Positions 9,214-17,635 of a stretch of 36,860 nucleotides of DNA are shown here, piece after piece (positions within the stretch are counted from its first letter, which is position 1; every line of letters begins with the position of its first letter). The position numbers were made by a program, and so were the translations under genes. The stretch is from Chitinophagaceae bacterium (GTDB taxonomy: Bacteria; Bacteroidota; Bacteroidia; Chitinophagales; Chitinophagaceae): positions 6,648 through 43,507 of the forward strand of contig JAJTFQ010000012.1 in assembly GCA_021299955.1 (NCBI GenBank), read 5' to 3'. Under the pieces are notes generated by a model that did no database searches, was not told the origin of the DNA, and saw nothing but the letters and a program-made list of their open reading frames with translations.

Positions 9214-10098
9214 TCACGCCAACACTACACGAATGCTGCGTACCACATCTATATCGATTCCGGTGCGATCGACAATGTCCTGATCAGACAGATCGGGTTC
9301 AATTTTCAGGATGGATAGTATCCGGAGACTGGCCTCAAGGCCTGCCAACATGCCTTCTTTTCGACCTTGTTCAATCCCCTTTTCAAGTCCTTGGTCAATA
9401 TAATGTAAGGCGAGATCCTCATGCGCGAGCATTTTAGCGATGCGGCTGTCCATCAGCCAAAGTTCGCGCTCTGTATAACGGGTAAGATCCCATGCCTCTA
9501 CTGCAGCACTCATGAACCGCAGTTTTTTCAATTCATCGGGTGAAAATACTCGTTGCATCTCTTCCGTTTTATTGAAATACATCATCCAGAGATCCCGCAC
9601 ATCTGACTTATCAAAAGTATCATTTTCTACCCATTTTCTCATTTCCACCATGGTAAAATGTAGCTCGCCAAAAGGTGCACTTTCAAGAGCCCTGGTGGTG
9701 AAATCGATATGATGGACCCAATCAGGACTTTCCGGGAACATCTTGTAATCCAGGAGACACAAAGTATACACAGGTTGCATCTCCTTCAATGAATCACCAA
9801 TTCTGACCTGTCTGCTGTATACTCTGCTGGCATTCAATAACACGCGTCGAAAAAATAACGGGGTTTTCTGAAGTTGCATTTCGACAATAAAATGTCTCCC
9901 GTTCACATCCCTGCATCTTACATCAACAATAGTCAGACTGCCATCGTCGTGCTCGGCATGCAATTCTGCCGGCATATATTCTATGCCAACGATCGGATCG
10001 GTCAGGGGCAGAAAGCTATTCAGCAAATGTATCAGCGATTCAGGCTGATGCATAAATATAAACCTGAAAATCCTGTCTCTTCTGGGATCAGCCATCAC
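9214..10098 (-). CDS. Rpn family PD-(D/E)XK nuclease / putative transposase (PF12784)
   Basis: A 294-residue protein of the recombination-promoting nuclease family (PF12784). It opens with the family's RDRIFRFIF-like segment, followed by the PD-(D/E)XK core: an acidic residue at D59 (TIVDVRCRD) and the E-x-Q of the second strand in FIVEMQLQ (E73, Q75). The middle RVYSRQVRIGDSLKEMQPVYTLCLLDYKMFP is also typical. The C-terminal part is a charged helix with GLEKGIEQGRKEGMLAG repeats, seen in many members. Known relatives (RpnA-E) are DNA endonucleases that raise RecA-independent recombination, and some behave like toxins or phage-defence proteins. It stands alone with no terminal inverted repeats. 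Its surroundings are AT-richer than the neighbours, suggesting recent arrival. Confidence 0.88.
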   Translation of the reverse strand: MMADPRRDRIFRFIFMHQPESLIHLLNSFLPLTDPIVGIEYMPAELHAEHDDGSLTIVDVRCRDVNGRHFIVEMQLQKTPLFFRRVLLNASRVYSRQVRIGDSLKEMQPVYTLCLLDYKMFPESPDWVHHIDFTTRALESAPFGELHFTMVEMRKWVENDTFDKSDVRDLWMMYFNKTEEMQRVFSPDELKKLRFMSAAVEAWDLTRYTERELWLMDSRIAKMLAHEDLALHYIDQGLEKGIEQGRKEGMLAGLEASLRILSILKIEPDLSDQDIVDRTGIDIDVVRSIRVVLA

Positions 10099-10240
10099 AT
10101 CATTTCGAGCGAAATTATATGACTATGATCGCCTATTCCATGTGATTCTAACAATTGCGAAACAGAATAAAACTGATAAAAAAGGTGATTTATACGGAAC
10201 CCATAAATAAATATGAAGTTTCTTTTTCTCAGTAATGTTA

Positions 10241-12493
10241 TCAAAGTTTCGCCCCCACCGTAATGAACCCGTTGCGTGGCTCCGCAGGCATGATACCCGG
10301 CCCCGGATAGCCGCCGGCCCTGCGTGTGAAGTACTTTTCATTGAACAGATTATTGACACCCGCTTTCAGGAAAAATCTTTCGTCAAAGCGCCAGGTACCG
10401 CTCAGGTCAACCACCTCATAGGAGGGAATGGCTCCGTTAACCCCGGTAGCCACAGGTGTTTCGGTATTGTTGGCATCACTGTAGGCCCGGCTAACATGAC
10501 TGTACTGAAGGGTGGCGGTCAGACGGCCGCGGGCGTAGGTCATACCTGTGCGATGAATGCCAGCCGGTGCGTTCTCCACACGCTTGCCAGCCAGGTTCGT
10601 TTCAACGAGGTTGTTTCCAGACTTGGCGATCACCCTGACATTGTCATATCGTGCATCGATCAGGGCCGATGAAACAAACAAGGTCAGGTTGCCTTTCACT
10701 GAACCTTGCATCCAGGCCTTGACGGGACTGAATTCCACCAGCATTTCGGCACCCCGACTCCGACTATCGCCGACATTTGTCCTCAAGTTATAGAAACTTC
10801 CATCTGCCCGCTGCTGTGCAAGCATGCCCACCCGATCCCGGTAATCCAGTGAAAACACACTTACATCGAAAAAGAGCCAGTCCTTCATCCGGCCGCGATA
10901 TCCGATGTCTATGTTATGACCCCTGGCATCCCGCAGGTTCTGATCGATCACATCGGTCGTCGGATTGCCGATGAGCTCGCTGAACAGAACGGGACGGTAT
11001 GCCTGTGCATAGTTCGCATAGATCTCGGTGGCGGCTACATGGTATTCCAGCGAAATTCCGGGTAATATAAAATTTCGGTTACGCGTGTCCGTAGGTGTCC
11101 TGATCTCAGTATTACCGACAATGCCCAGCCTGCCGGCCGTTGTATTGGAGATGTGTTCGTACCGTATGCCCGGAATGATCAGCAGATCGTTTCCGATGCG
11201 GAAGATATTCTCCGCGAAAAGAGCGGTATTAAAGGTGTGAAAATCGAGTGAAGTGGGGAAAGGTGCGGCAACATTCAGGTTGAGATCAGATCCCGTATCA
11301 CCCCGGCCGTTTTGTCTCCTGAATGTATGACCGGTGAAGATGCGTGCACCTGTCGACAATGTATGTTTCTGACGACCAATGGTGTAGTCTGTGATGAATC
11401 TCGCCTCTGCACCCGCATTGCGATACTGATCCAGATCCACCCTTCGGTTGGTATACGCCAAAGTGGCCGGATTGATGCTGTCCTTCAGCGTAGTGGGCTG
11501 CAGGAATCCGACACTGTTTCGTACCCCATCCATACCAAACACCTTTACATTCATCCGCGTGGTTGGGTTGAAGGCATAATCAAGATTCAGTGCGGCCATG
11601 GACCAGCGGACACCGAACCAATTTCTGCTGCGCAAGCTTTGAATATAATCGGCCTGAAATTGTGCATCCGTCAATCCTCCGGGCTGTTGGCTGGTGTAGT
11701 CGAAGTGGGTCAATTCCACGCCGGCCTTGAGCTTGGGAGAGATTTTCCAGGTAGTACTGACAAAGCCGGTATTGACATGGAAGCCGCTGTTGGCCCGGAA
11801 ACCATCACCACGGCGATGATCCCAAAAACCGTAATAATTGATTTTCTCCGTCTTACCGCCGACCGCGTGGTAAGTGTTGAACAGGTTGAAACTCCCCAGT
11901 GTCTGCTGGGTTTCATATTGAAAGGGTTTGGTCGCTTCGGATCCATCCTTCAGGATGAAATTCACCAAGCCACCGAATTGCGGACCGTACTGAAGGCTTG
12001 ACGCTCCCCTCACCACCTGGATGCGCTGGACGGAGTTGAGCTGTGGGGTGTAATATGCTTCGGGATATCCAAACGGATCACTGCTGATGTCATATCCGTT
12101 CTGACGGACATTGAATTCCCAGCTTCTGTTCGGACTCAAACCCCGGGCCGCGATGCCGATCTGTATACCGCTCGGATCACTTTCCCATATCTGTATGCCA
12201 GGTACCTTGGCCATGACCTGGCGCATCGTGTTGTTGACGACGTTGCCCTGGATATTGTCCATCACAATGAGGGCATTCTTCCTGCCCGCATTGATCGTCG
12301 TGCCCACGATCTCAGGCAGGAAGTGGATATCCGATCTCGTATTCCTACCCACGAGCGTGATCTCGGACATATAACGGACATGGCTATGCGTAGTATCGGT
12401 AGCTGATGGCTGCTGTGCCGCTACATTCGATGTGAAAGTACAAATGATGCATGTGCTGAATACAACCCTGATCATTCCTCTGCGTATCATCAT
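10241..12493 (-). CDS. TonB-dependent receptor, FecA-like
   Basis: A 750-residue outer-membrane receptor with a signal peptide ending near NVAAQQ. The plug domain (about residues 70-190) contains MAKVPGIQIWE, AARGLSPNRSWEFNVRQNG and VQRIQVVRGASSLQYGPQFGGLVNFILKDG. The latter stretch closely resembles FecA-type receptors. The rest is a 22-strand barrel with long loops, and the C-terminus RNGFITVGAKL is a normal terminal strand. There is no N-terminal carboxypeptidase-like domain and no FecA-type signalling domain, so it should be a transporter without its own anti-sigma signalling. It likely takes up a ferric chelate such as ferric citrate; the ligand is inferred from family only. No SusD partner lies next to it, which argues against glycan import. 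I could not see a clear Fur box upstream. Confidence 0.92.
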   Translation of the reverse strand: MMIRRGMIRVVFSTCIICTFTSNVAAQQPSATDTTHSHVRYMSEITLVGRNTRSDIHFLPEIVGTTINAGRKNALIVMDNIQGNVVNNTMRQVMAKVPGIQIWESDPSGIQIGIAARGLSPNRSWEFNVRQNGYDISSDPFGYPEAYYTPQLNSVQRIQVVRGASSLQYGPQFGGLVNFILKDGSEATKPFQYETQQTLGSFNLFNTYHAVGGKTEKINYYGFWDHRRGDGFRANSGFHVNTGFVSTTWKISPKLKAGVELTHFDYTSQQPGGLTDAQFQADYIQSLRSRNWFGVRWSMAALNLDYAFNPTTRMNVKVFGMDGVRNSVGFLQPTTLKDSINPATLAYTNRRVDLDQYRNAGAEARFITDYTIGRQKHTLSTGARIFTGHTFRRQNGRGDTGSDLNLNVAAPFPTSLDFHTFNTALFAENIFRIGNDLLIIPGIRYEHISNTTAGRLGIVGNTEIRTPTDTRNRNFILPGISLEYHVAATEIYANYAQAYRPVLFSELIGNPTTDVIDQNLRDARGHNIDIGYRGRMKDWLFFDVSVFSLDYRDRVGMLAQQRADGSFYNLRTNVGDSRSRGAEMLVEFSPVKAWMQGSVKGNLTLFVSSALIDARYDNVRVIAKSGNNLVETNLAGKRVENAPAGIHRTGMTYARGRLTATLQYSHVSRAYSDANNTETPVATGVNGAIPSYEVVDLSGTWRFDERFFLKAGVNNLFNEKYFTRRAGGYPGPGIMPAEPRNGFITVGAKL

Positions 12494-12574
12494 GATACAA
12501 AGTTCTTACGGACACCATGGAATTGGTTTACGAAAAGAGGAAAGCAGATTTTCGATTTGTGGAAATACTTCAGC

Positions 12575-13768
12575 TCAATAGATGCGGGCAGGGCGCATGA
12601 TGAGCACGCGGATGCCGTCTTCATTCCTGACCAGGAATCTCAGCTTGACGCCGGTTTGTTGCATCAGTTCCTTGTAAATGCGGATATTTCCGGAAATGTC
12701 ATTATTGATGGCCAGGATCATATCTCCTGTCCGGAATCCGGCCTTTTCTCCGGGAGAACCGGATAGCACATCCTCCACGACGACCCGGCCATCGATCTGG
12801 TAGATACCGAGGCCTGTATATGAGTAATCGAAGGGTTCCCGGAGATGCTTATTCGGGAGGATATGGATCTCGCGCCTGGCATAATTAATGACGGTGTTGA
12901 AGCGACGAAGGATATCGTTGCCGATCAGTCCGCCCAGAAATGGGTAGTTGGTGATGTTGTATGGATCTTCGAACAGGAATGTCGGCACACGCCTGAATTT
13001 GTATGGCCCCAGCCTGAATTTGCGTACTGTAGTAATGCGCATGGTCATCTTACCTCCCACTCCTTCTGCCTGTGTGACGAGCGGCTGCTTTTTTTTGTTG
13101 GCCAATACACTGCTGTCTCGTATAAAAGATTCCGAAAGCAACAACGCCAGTCCCGCGCCGGTATCAAAATAGAAACGGCTGGAGAGCCATCGGGCATCCT
13201 GCAGGTCGGCCGACTGTATGGGTATGTTTGTCAGCAATGGACGCAGCAGATGGCCGCCACGGGGATAGAGATAATCTCCCTGGGTGAACACATCCATCTG
13301 CATGATGTCGTAATCCAGACGCACGATGTAACGGCTGAAGAAGCTGTAGCCGATGATGCCATCTACCCGAATACCGTAAACGCTGGACAGGATATCGTAG
13401 TCATTTACATGGAAATCCAGACTATCGACCGACAGTCCGGGCAGGTGCAGGGTTGCATCATAAAGAAAGCTGACCTTTCGAATGCCGGCGATCCCGCGGA
13501 TCGTCTTGTCCGAAGGACGGATGGGCATGTTCCAGCGTGCGCAGGCGGCGGAATCCAGGGAAATTCCACCGCTGCCGGTGTCCAGAATGAAATTCAGGCT
13601 GTCAGGGTACCCATTGACCACAGCGCGGACGAACATGACACCACCCGTCAACGGCTGGAGCCGGACACTGGTGACCCATTGAGAGGGTTGCTCCCCCATG
13701 ACCGGCGCCGCACGTGCGCCAATCACAAAAAGGATATATAAAATGATGATTATCAGTTTATAGGGCAT
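12575..13768 (-). CDS. Retropepsin-like aspartyl protease with C-terminal PDZ domain
   Basis: I place the start at 13768 (MPYKLIIII...), not at the 13912 ORF start, because the shorter form begins directly with a signal peptide and the longer form would overlap the divergent mqnC start. It has 397 residues. Two retropepsin-like halves are present, each with an active-site motif: ILDTGSGG (D63) and YFDTGAG (around D196). The C-terminal 70 residues form a PDZ domain (GRVVVEDVLSGSPGEKAGFRTGDMILAINN). Exported aspartyl proteases with a trailing PDZ are common in Bacteroidota; a role in envelope protein turnover is plausible but unproven. The -7-like TACCTTTA at 13823-13830 would give a leader of roughly 45 nt. 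Confidence 0.87.
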   Translation of the reverse strand: MPYKLIIIILYILFVIGARAAPVMGEQPSQWVTSVRLQPLTGGVMFVRAVVNGYPDSLNFILDTGSGGISLDSAACARWNMPIRPSDKTIRGIAGIRKVSFLYDATLHLPGLSVDSLDFHVNDYDILSSVYGIRVDGIIGYSFFSRYIVRLDYDIMQMDVFTQGDYLYPRGGHLLRPLLTNIPIQSADLQDARWLSSRFYFDTGAGLALLLSESFIRDSSVLANKKKQPLVTQAEGVGGKMTMRITTVRKFRLGPYKFRRVPTFLFEDPYNITNYPFLGGLIGNDILRRFNTVINYARREIHILPNKHLREPFDYSYTGLGIYQIDGRVVVEDVLSGSPGEKAGFRTGDMILAINNDISGNIRIYKELMQQTGVKLRFLVRNEDGIRVLIMRPARIY

Positions 13769-13822
13769 GTTCAATAAAAGTTTGAAGAGGAGATTCCGAC
13801 CGGCGGGCCTGGCGCCACTGCC

Positions 13823-13830
13823 TAAAGGTA
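13823..13830 (-). promoter_or_regulatory. Candidate -7 promoter element (TACCTTTA) of the aspartyl protease gene
   Basis: On the minus strand the bases read TACCTTTA, one mismatch from the Bacteroidota -7 consensus TAnnTTTG, 55 bases upstream of the chosen start at 13768. A TTTC about 20 bases further upstream is a weak -33 candidate. It is divergent to the mqnC element 60 bases away. This rests on motif match only. Confidence 0.3.
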
Positions 13831-13890
13831 TGGATGATAAAACCACCGAAAGGGTTGCATTGTTGCGGGAACGGAGTCTGCAAGCTTCCG

Positions 13891-13898
13891 TACCTTTG
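13891..13898 (+). promoter_or_regulatory. Candidate -7 promoter element (TACCTTTG) of mqnC
   Basis: TACCTTTG matches the Bacteroidota -7 consensus TAnnTTTG exactly and lies 19 bases before the ATG at 13918. A TTG at 13863-13865 could serve as the -33 element, though the 25-base spacing is a little long. Transcription would begin around 13902-13906. This excludes the longer ORF start at 13834 and supports 13918. Confidence 0.5.
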
Positions 13899-13917
13899 CA
13901 AACATATTCCATCAGCT

Positions 13918-15045
13918 ATGTATGATCTTTCGACCCTGTATCAGAAGGCTTTGTCATTTGAATGGCTGACAGCGGAGGAGGGATTGTTTCTCTTCCGCGA
14001 AGCCCCGTTGACAGAGTTGATGCAGATCGCGGACGAATTGAGGAGGATCCAGGTGCCGCACGGCAAGGTTACCTGGCAGATCGACCGGAACGTCAACACG
14101 ACGAATGTATGCGTCGCCAATTGTAAATTCTGCAATTTCTACCGCATACCCGGTCATGCCGAAGCATACATCACCGACATGGACACCTATCGGGTGAAGA
14201 TCCGGGAAACCCTGAAATACGGAGGTGATCAATTGCTCTTACAGGGCGGACATCACCCGGAATTGAGCCTTTCATTCTATACAGATACTTTCCGGAAAAT
14301 TAAGGATGAATTTCCTGATATTCGATTACATGCACTCGGGCCACCCGAAGTGGCGCACATCACCAAACTGGAAAAATCCACGCACCGGGAAGTGTTGAAA
14401 GCCCTGAAGGAAGCGGGTCTTGACTCACTCCCCGGCGCCGGTGCCGAGATCCTGGTAGACCGGGTGCGCCGGCTGATCAGCAAGGGCAAGTGCGGAGCCC
14501 AGGAATGGCTGGACGTCATGGCAGAAGCCCACCAGCAGGATATCACCACCTCCGCTACCATGATGTTCGGACATGTGGAAACCCTGGAGGAACGATTCGA
14601 ACACCTGGTGCGCATCCGCGAGGTACAGGGTAAAAAACCGGAACACGCCAAGGGATTCCTGGCATTCATCCCCTGGACATTCCAGGATGTGGACACGCTG
14701 CTGACCAAGATACGCGGCGTCCAGAACCTGACCACACCGGAGGAATATATCAGAATGATCTCCATCAGCCGGATCATGCTTCCCAACGTTAGGAACATCC
14801 AGGCATCATGGCTGACCGTCGGAAAGAAAGTCGCTCAGATCTGCCTGCGGGCCGGTGCCAATGATTTCGGCAGCATCATGATCGAAGAAAATGTAGTGAG
14901 CGCTGCAGGGGCACCGCATCGATTTACCTATAAGACCATGCAGGATGCCATCAGAGAAGCCGGGTTTGAACCTCAGCTGCGCAACCAGCAGTATGAATGG
15001 CGTGAACTGCCCGAACACATTCAGGAACAGGTGATAGATTATTAG
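13918..15045 (+). CDS. mqnC: Cyclic dehypoxanthine futalosine synthase MqnC (radical SAM)
   Basis: The start is taken at the ATG at 13918 (MYDLSTLYQKALSFEWLT), giving 375 residues. The ORF-track start at 13834 adds a Cys-rich peptide foreign to the family and would run through a TACCTTTG promoter element. The radical SAM cluster motif is CVANCKFC (C65, C69, C72). QGGHHPELSLSFYTDTFRKIK, LPGAGAEILVDRVR and TTSATMMFGHVET are strong MqnC signatures that separate it from MqnE and CofH. The enzyme converts dehypoxanthine futalosine to its cyclic form in the futalosine route to menaquinone. The other mqn genes are not in this window. The stop codon TAG lies inside a perfect palindrome (15042-15061). 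Confidence 0.95.
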   Translation: MYDLSTLYQKALSFEWLTAEEGLFLFREAPLTELMQIADELRRIQVPHGKVTWQIDRNVNTTNVCVANCKFCNFYRIPGHAEAYITDMDTYRVKIRETLKYGGDQLLLQGGHHPELSLSFYTDTFRKIKDEFPDIRLHALGPPEVAHITKLEKSTHREVLKALKEAGLDSLPGAGAEILVDRVRRLISKGKCGAQEWLDVMAEAHQQDITTSATMMFGHVETLEERFEHLVRIREVQGKKPEHAKGFLAFIPWTFQDVDTLLTKIRGVQNLTTPEEYIRMISISRIMLPNVRNIQASWLTVGKKVAQICLRAGANDFGSIMIEENVVSAAGAPHRFTYKTMQDAIREAGFEPQLRNQQYEWRELPEHIQEQVIDY

Positions 15046-15061
15046 CGACACCTGTCGCTAA
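15042..15061. repeat. Perfect 20-bp palindrome overlapping the mqnC stop codon
   Basis: TTAGCGACA-CC-TGTCGCTAA: two 9-base arms that pair exactly, with a 2-base centre. The mqnC stop TAG is part of the left arm. No T-run follows on either strand, so it is not a standard intrinsic terminator. It could be a Rho-type or stem-only 3' end, a binding site, or the scar or attachment point of the odd region that follows. Confidence 0.6.
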
Positions 15062-15995
15062 ACAACGTGCAGACGTTGGTCGAGTCATAGTTCCACCCTC
15101 GAAGGCTGGAGCCATTCTAACGATTCCGGGATCGTTTTCTCGGGAAATCTGAGGATCGAATAGCGTGATACCGGAGCACGATTGTCCCCAAAGTAGCACA
15201 TGCTAATGATCACGCTTTCAGGTTCAACCGGAAAAAGGCGACAGCTTTTGACCATGGGAAAAACACGCCCTGGAACAACTGTAGCTGAAGATCCAATGAC
15301 CGATCTGCTGTAAAACAACTGAACTCCCTGCCCCTTGGAGTGGCGACTGCGCCCTGCTGTCTTCATTTTCATCCGAACATTCGCTTTTAACCCGTGCCCG
15401 TTTTCCCTTGATGATCAAAGGAATGGGTACCGGCGTGGTTTGTAACAACGACGCGTGATTCGGAGGGGCGATGCTTTTTGGGGGGATAGAGGTGAGTGAG
15501 GCAGAGTCGAACCACTGTATTTGAAACCATTAACTCCACGTTTTCAGTGGACGGCTACAGACAGCGAGATATGCCAATCGAGGCGAAAGATATCTCGGGT
15601 TCGTCGCATTGTCAAGGGGTGTTGTAAAATTTTCAGGTGATCAGCAGACTGATGATCGATATCCTTGTTACTGAGAATATTGCATGAACCGGAAAGGTCA
15701 ATATTTATAGGTTTGTTATGGCGATGCATGGATCCTTCCCTGTACTGTCACCATCAATCCCTAACCACTGAGTTCCTGTGATTCACCTACAAGGTGCTTA
15801 TCCTGGTACTCAAAACAACGCTAACCACCATTGCGACTCATACTTCAAAAAGACACCCGACCCGACATATTGGCGGCGGATATCAGTTTGTTCGAAAAGG
15901 CCATACTGTAAGACCCGTATGTCATACCCCTCAATGACAGTAGGTTTGAATTTGGGCTGCAGCAAGCGAAACAAAAACTCCGACATTTTGTCGGC
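15062..15995. other. About 930 bases with no supportable gene; possible decayed region
   Basis: No ORF here has recognisable family motifs. The track ORFs on both strands are under 100 residues, overlap one another in different frames and have atypical composition. The first half (to about 15480) has a composition like the neighbours, while the part after about 15600 is visibly AT-richer. A stretch at 15495-15520 has a TTCGACT core on the minus strand that recalls a tRNA T-loop, but no acceptor or anticodon stem can be built. The last 170 bases appear to hold an in-frame upstream extension of the glycosyltransferase that follows. The whole may be the remains of inserted or deleted DNA between mqnC and that gene. 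Confidence 0.5.
15825..15995 (+). pseudogene. Possible broken N-terminal extension of the downstream glycosyltransferase
   Basis: In the same frame as the ATG at 15996, the sequence can be read upstream for 28 codons (DPYVIPLNDSRFEFGLQQAK...) to a TAA at 15909-15911. It then continues for another 28 codons (..TRPDILAADISLFEKAIL) to a stop at 15822. The peptide looks like a normal protein rather than random translation, and the downstream gene starts in the middle of what should be the first Rossmann domain. This fits a gene interrupted by a nonsense change, with further damage upstream. It rests on reading the translation by eye and could be wrong. Confidence 0.3.
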
Positions 15996-16880
15996 ATGAA
16001 CCCTTTCAGCGAAACGCCCAGGAGATACCTATCAGACCCATTGCATGATCCAAACAGCCTGTTCGCCGTTATGATGGGTTTGGATCATAAAAAGTACAGG
16101 CCACATGCGCATATAACAAATCATGCGCGAATGATATATTTTTTTGATGCCTGGCCGAAAGAATATCATCGGATCATCAAATTTGTGAATGATTACAGCA
16201 TCGACCGTATTTTCGTCAGTGCCAGCCAATCAGCGGATGATTTGAATGCGTTGTTGAATCAAAAAAAGTTCCATCATGTGCCAGAAGGCGTTGACCCTTC
16301 TGTGTACAGATATGCCCGATATGATTTAAAAAACATCGACGTACTGGCATTGGGAAGAAAATACGACCGATACCACAAAAGAATACTGCCCGCGCTTCAA
16401 GGCTTCGATCGAACTTATCTGTATGAAGTTTTGAAAGGACATCTAATTTTCCCCGACAGGGAAGGTTTGATCGATGGTCTGGCCAGGACGAAGATCTCAA
16501 TATGTGTACCCGGTAGCATTACACATCCGGAACGATCCGGACATGTGGAGACGATGACCATGCGATATCTTCAGTCGATGGCATCTAAGTGCCTGATCCT
16601 GGGGCATGCTCCCGCTGAAATGATCAATCTTTTCGGCTACAATCCAGTGATCGAAATCGATTGGGAAAATGCAGAAGATCAGATCCTGGATCTGCTACAG
16701 CATTTTCATCTGCACATTCCATTAATAGAAAGGAATTACCGGGAATTGGTATCAAAACATACCTGGGTGCATCGTTTTCAGCAAATCAAGGACATATTGG
16801 CAAGAGCGTCAGCGTCAACAACTTTTGGCAAATCTCCTCAGCTTCTGCAAGTGGAATCACCTGTATCGATCATTGCGTGA
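15996..16880 (+). CDS. Glycosyltransferase, GT-B fold (CgeB-like / Glyco_trans_1_2), probably N-terminally short
   Basis: A 294-residue protein. The second half has the pattern of a family 1-type C-terminal domain: KNIDVLALGRKYDRYHKRIL starts it, and ISICVPGSITHPERSGHVETMTMRYLQSMASKCLILG with the trailing WENAEDQILDLLQHF matches the PF13524-like sugar-nucleotide domain, including the acidic residue before the MTMRYLQSMA helix. The first half (FDAWPKEYHRIIKFVNDYSIDRIFVSASQ, VPEGVDPSVYR) looks like the end of the acceptor domain, but the opening Rossmann strand is absent. GT-B enzymes normally have 350-400 residues, so about 60-100 residues may be missing. Its surroundings are AT-rich with no sugar-pathway genes nearby, which suggests horizontal origin and perhaps lost function. 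The transferred sugar is unknown. Confidence 0.6.
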   Translation: MNPFSETPRRYLSDPLHDPNSLFAVMMGLDHKKYRPHAHITNHARMIYFFDAWPKEYHRIIKFVNDYSIDRIFVSASQSADDLNALLNQKKFHHVPEGVDPSVYRYARYDLKNIDVLALGRKYDRYHKRILPALQGFDRTYLYEVLKGHLIFPDREGLIDGLARTKISICVPGSITHPERSGHVETMTMRYLQSMASKCLILGHAPAEMINLFGYNPVIEIDWENAEDQILDLLQHFHLHIPLIERNYRELVSKHTWVHRFQQIKDILARASASTTFGKSPQLLQVESPVSIIA

Positions 16881-16898
16881 CGGGGTCAAAAGCCTTTT

Positions 16899-17579
16899 TT
16901 AATTCAGCCCCCGTATGGCTTTCCACATCTCTTCGGCGACCAGCAGATTGCCGGCTGCATTGAGGTGAACCCTGTCGGTGGTGAGTATGCCCTTTTCTTC
17001 ATTCCTAGGATTGTTAGCGCGGCTGTGAGATTGGAAACTACTTCTCAAATCCACCAGGGGCAATCCGTTGGCGGCTGCATACTTCCGGATCCAGTTGCTG
17101 TAGTGATTAAGATCACCGTCCTGCGCATTGCTGTTGTCATGTCGCTCACCTATGACGGCGGGGGTGGCCAGGATCACCCGGATGCCCGCTGCCTGCAACT
17201 TCTTGACAACCGCCTCATAGAATCGGCCGAACTTGTCGTAGTCGGTGCCGGTACCGGAACTCGACTTGTGCCATACATCATTGACACCGATATATACGAC
17301 GACGATATCCGGGGATTTTGCCAGTACATCCTGCTCCATCCGAAGATAAAGGTCGTATATCTTATTCCCGCCAATGCCAGCCCCAATAAGCTGATATTGA
17401 TCTGATTCACCGGCCGCCTTGATGATCGAATCCATCTTGACGATATATCCTCCGGGATTTACCCCGGCCTGGGTGATGGAATCCCCAAAGAAGATGACCT
17501 TTTTGGATTTGTCAGGAAGGGTTGCAGCCAGCGTAGAAGTCATGATCAGCAGGATGGGGATGAGGTGGCGGGCGGTCAT
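16899..17579 (-). CDS. SGNH/GDSL hydrolase, exported
   Basis: A 226-residue SGNH hydrolase with an N-terminal signal peptide (about residues 1-20). Block I is IFFGDSITQ (catalytic S34), block II is the GIGGNKIYDL glycine, block III is YIGVNDV (N100), and block V is TTDRVHLN with the catalytic Asp and His near the C-terminus. The length is normal for GDSL esterases of the TesA/lysophospholipase L1-like group. It probably removes acyl or acetyl groups from a glycan or lipid in the periplasm; the substrate is not visible. It converges with the glycosyltransferase and lies 56 bases downstream of the MFS transporter gene on the same strand. Confidence 0.92.
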   Translation of the reverse strand: MTARHLIPILLIMTSTLAATLPDKSKKVIFFGDSITQAGVNPGGYIVKMDSIIKAAGESDQYQLIGAGIGGNKIYDLYLRMEQDVLAKSPDIVVVYIGVNDVWHKSSSGTGTDYDKFGRFYEAVVKKLQAAGIRVILATPAVIGERHDNSNAQDGDLNHYSNWIRKYAAANGLPLVDLRSSFQSHSRANNPRNEEKGILTTDRVHLNAAGNLLVAEEMWKAIRGLN

Positions 17580-17635
17580 GTGATTCGTTTGAACGAATAT
17601 ATGGAAACCGCATGAAAGTAGTCGCCCCGGGCAAA

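Noticed and set aside
13834-13917. Longer MqnC start
   Set aside because: Adds a Cys-rich peptide not seen in the family and spans a TACCTTTG promoter element.
15085-15448. Minus-strand ORFs as a decayed SRAP-like or transposase gene
   Set aside because: The translations have no stable alignment to either family by eye; similarity was too weak to claim.
15495-15520. tRNA-like T-loop (TGGTTCGACTCT on the minus strand)
   Set aside because: The T-stem has mismatches and no acceptor, D or anticodon stems can be built at the correct distances.
16881-16915. ACGGGG...CCCCGT hairpin between the glycosyltransferase and SGNH genes
   Set aside because: The loop is about 24 bases and no T-run follows the stem, so it is not convincing as a terminator.
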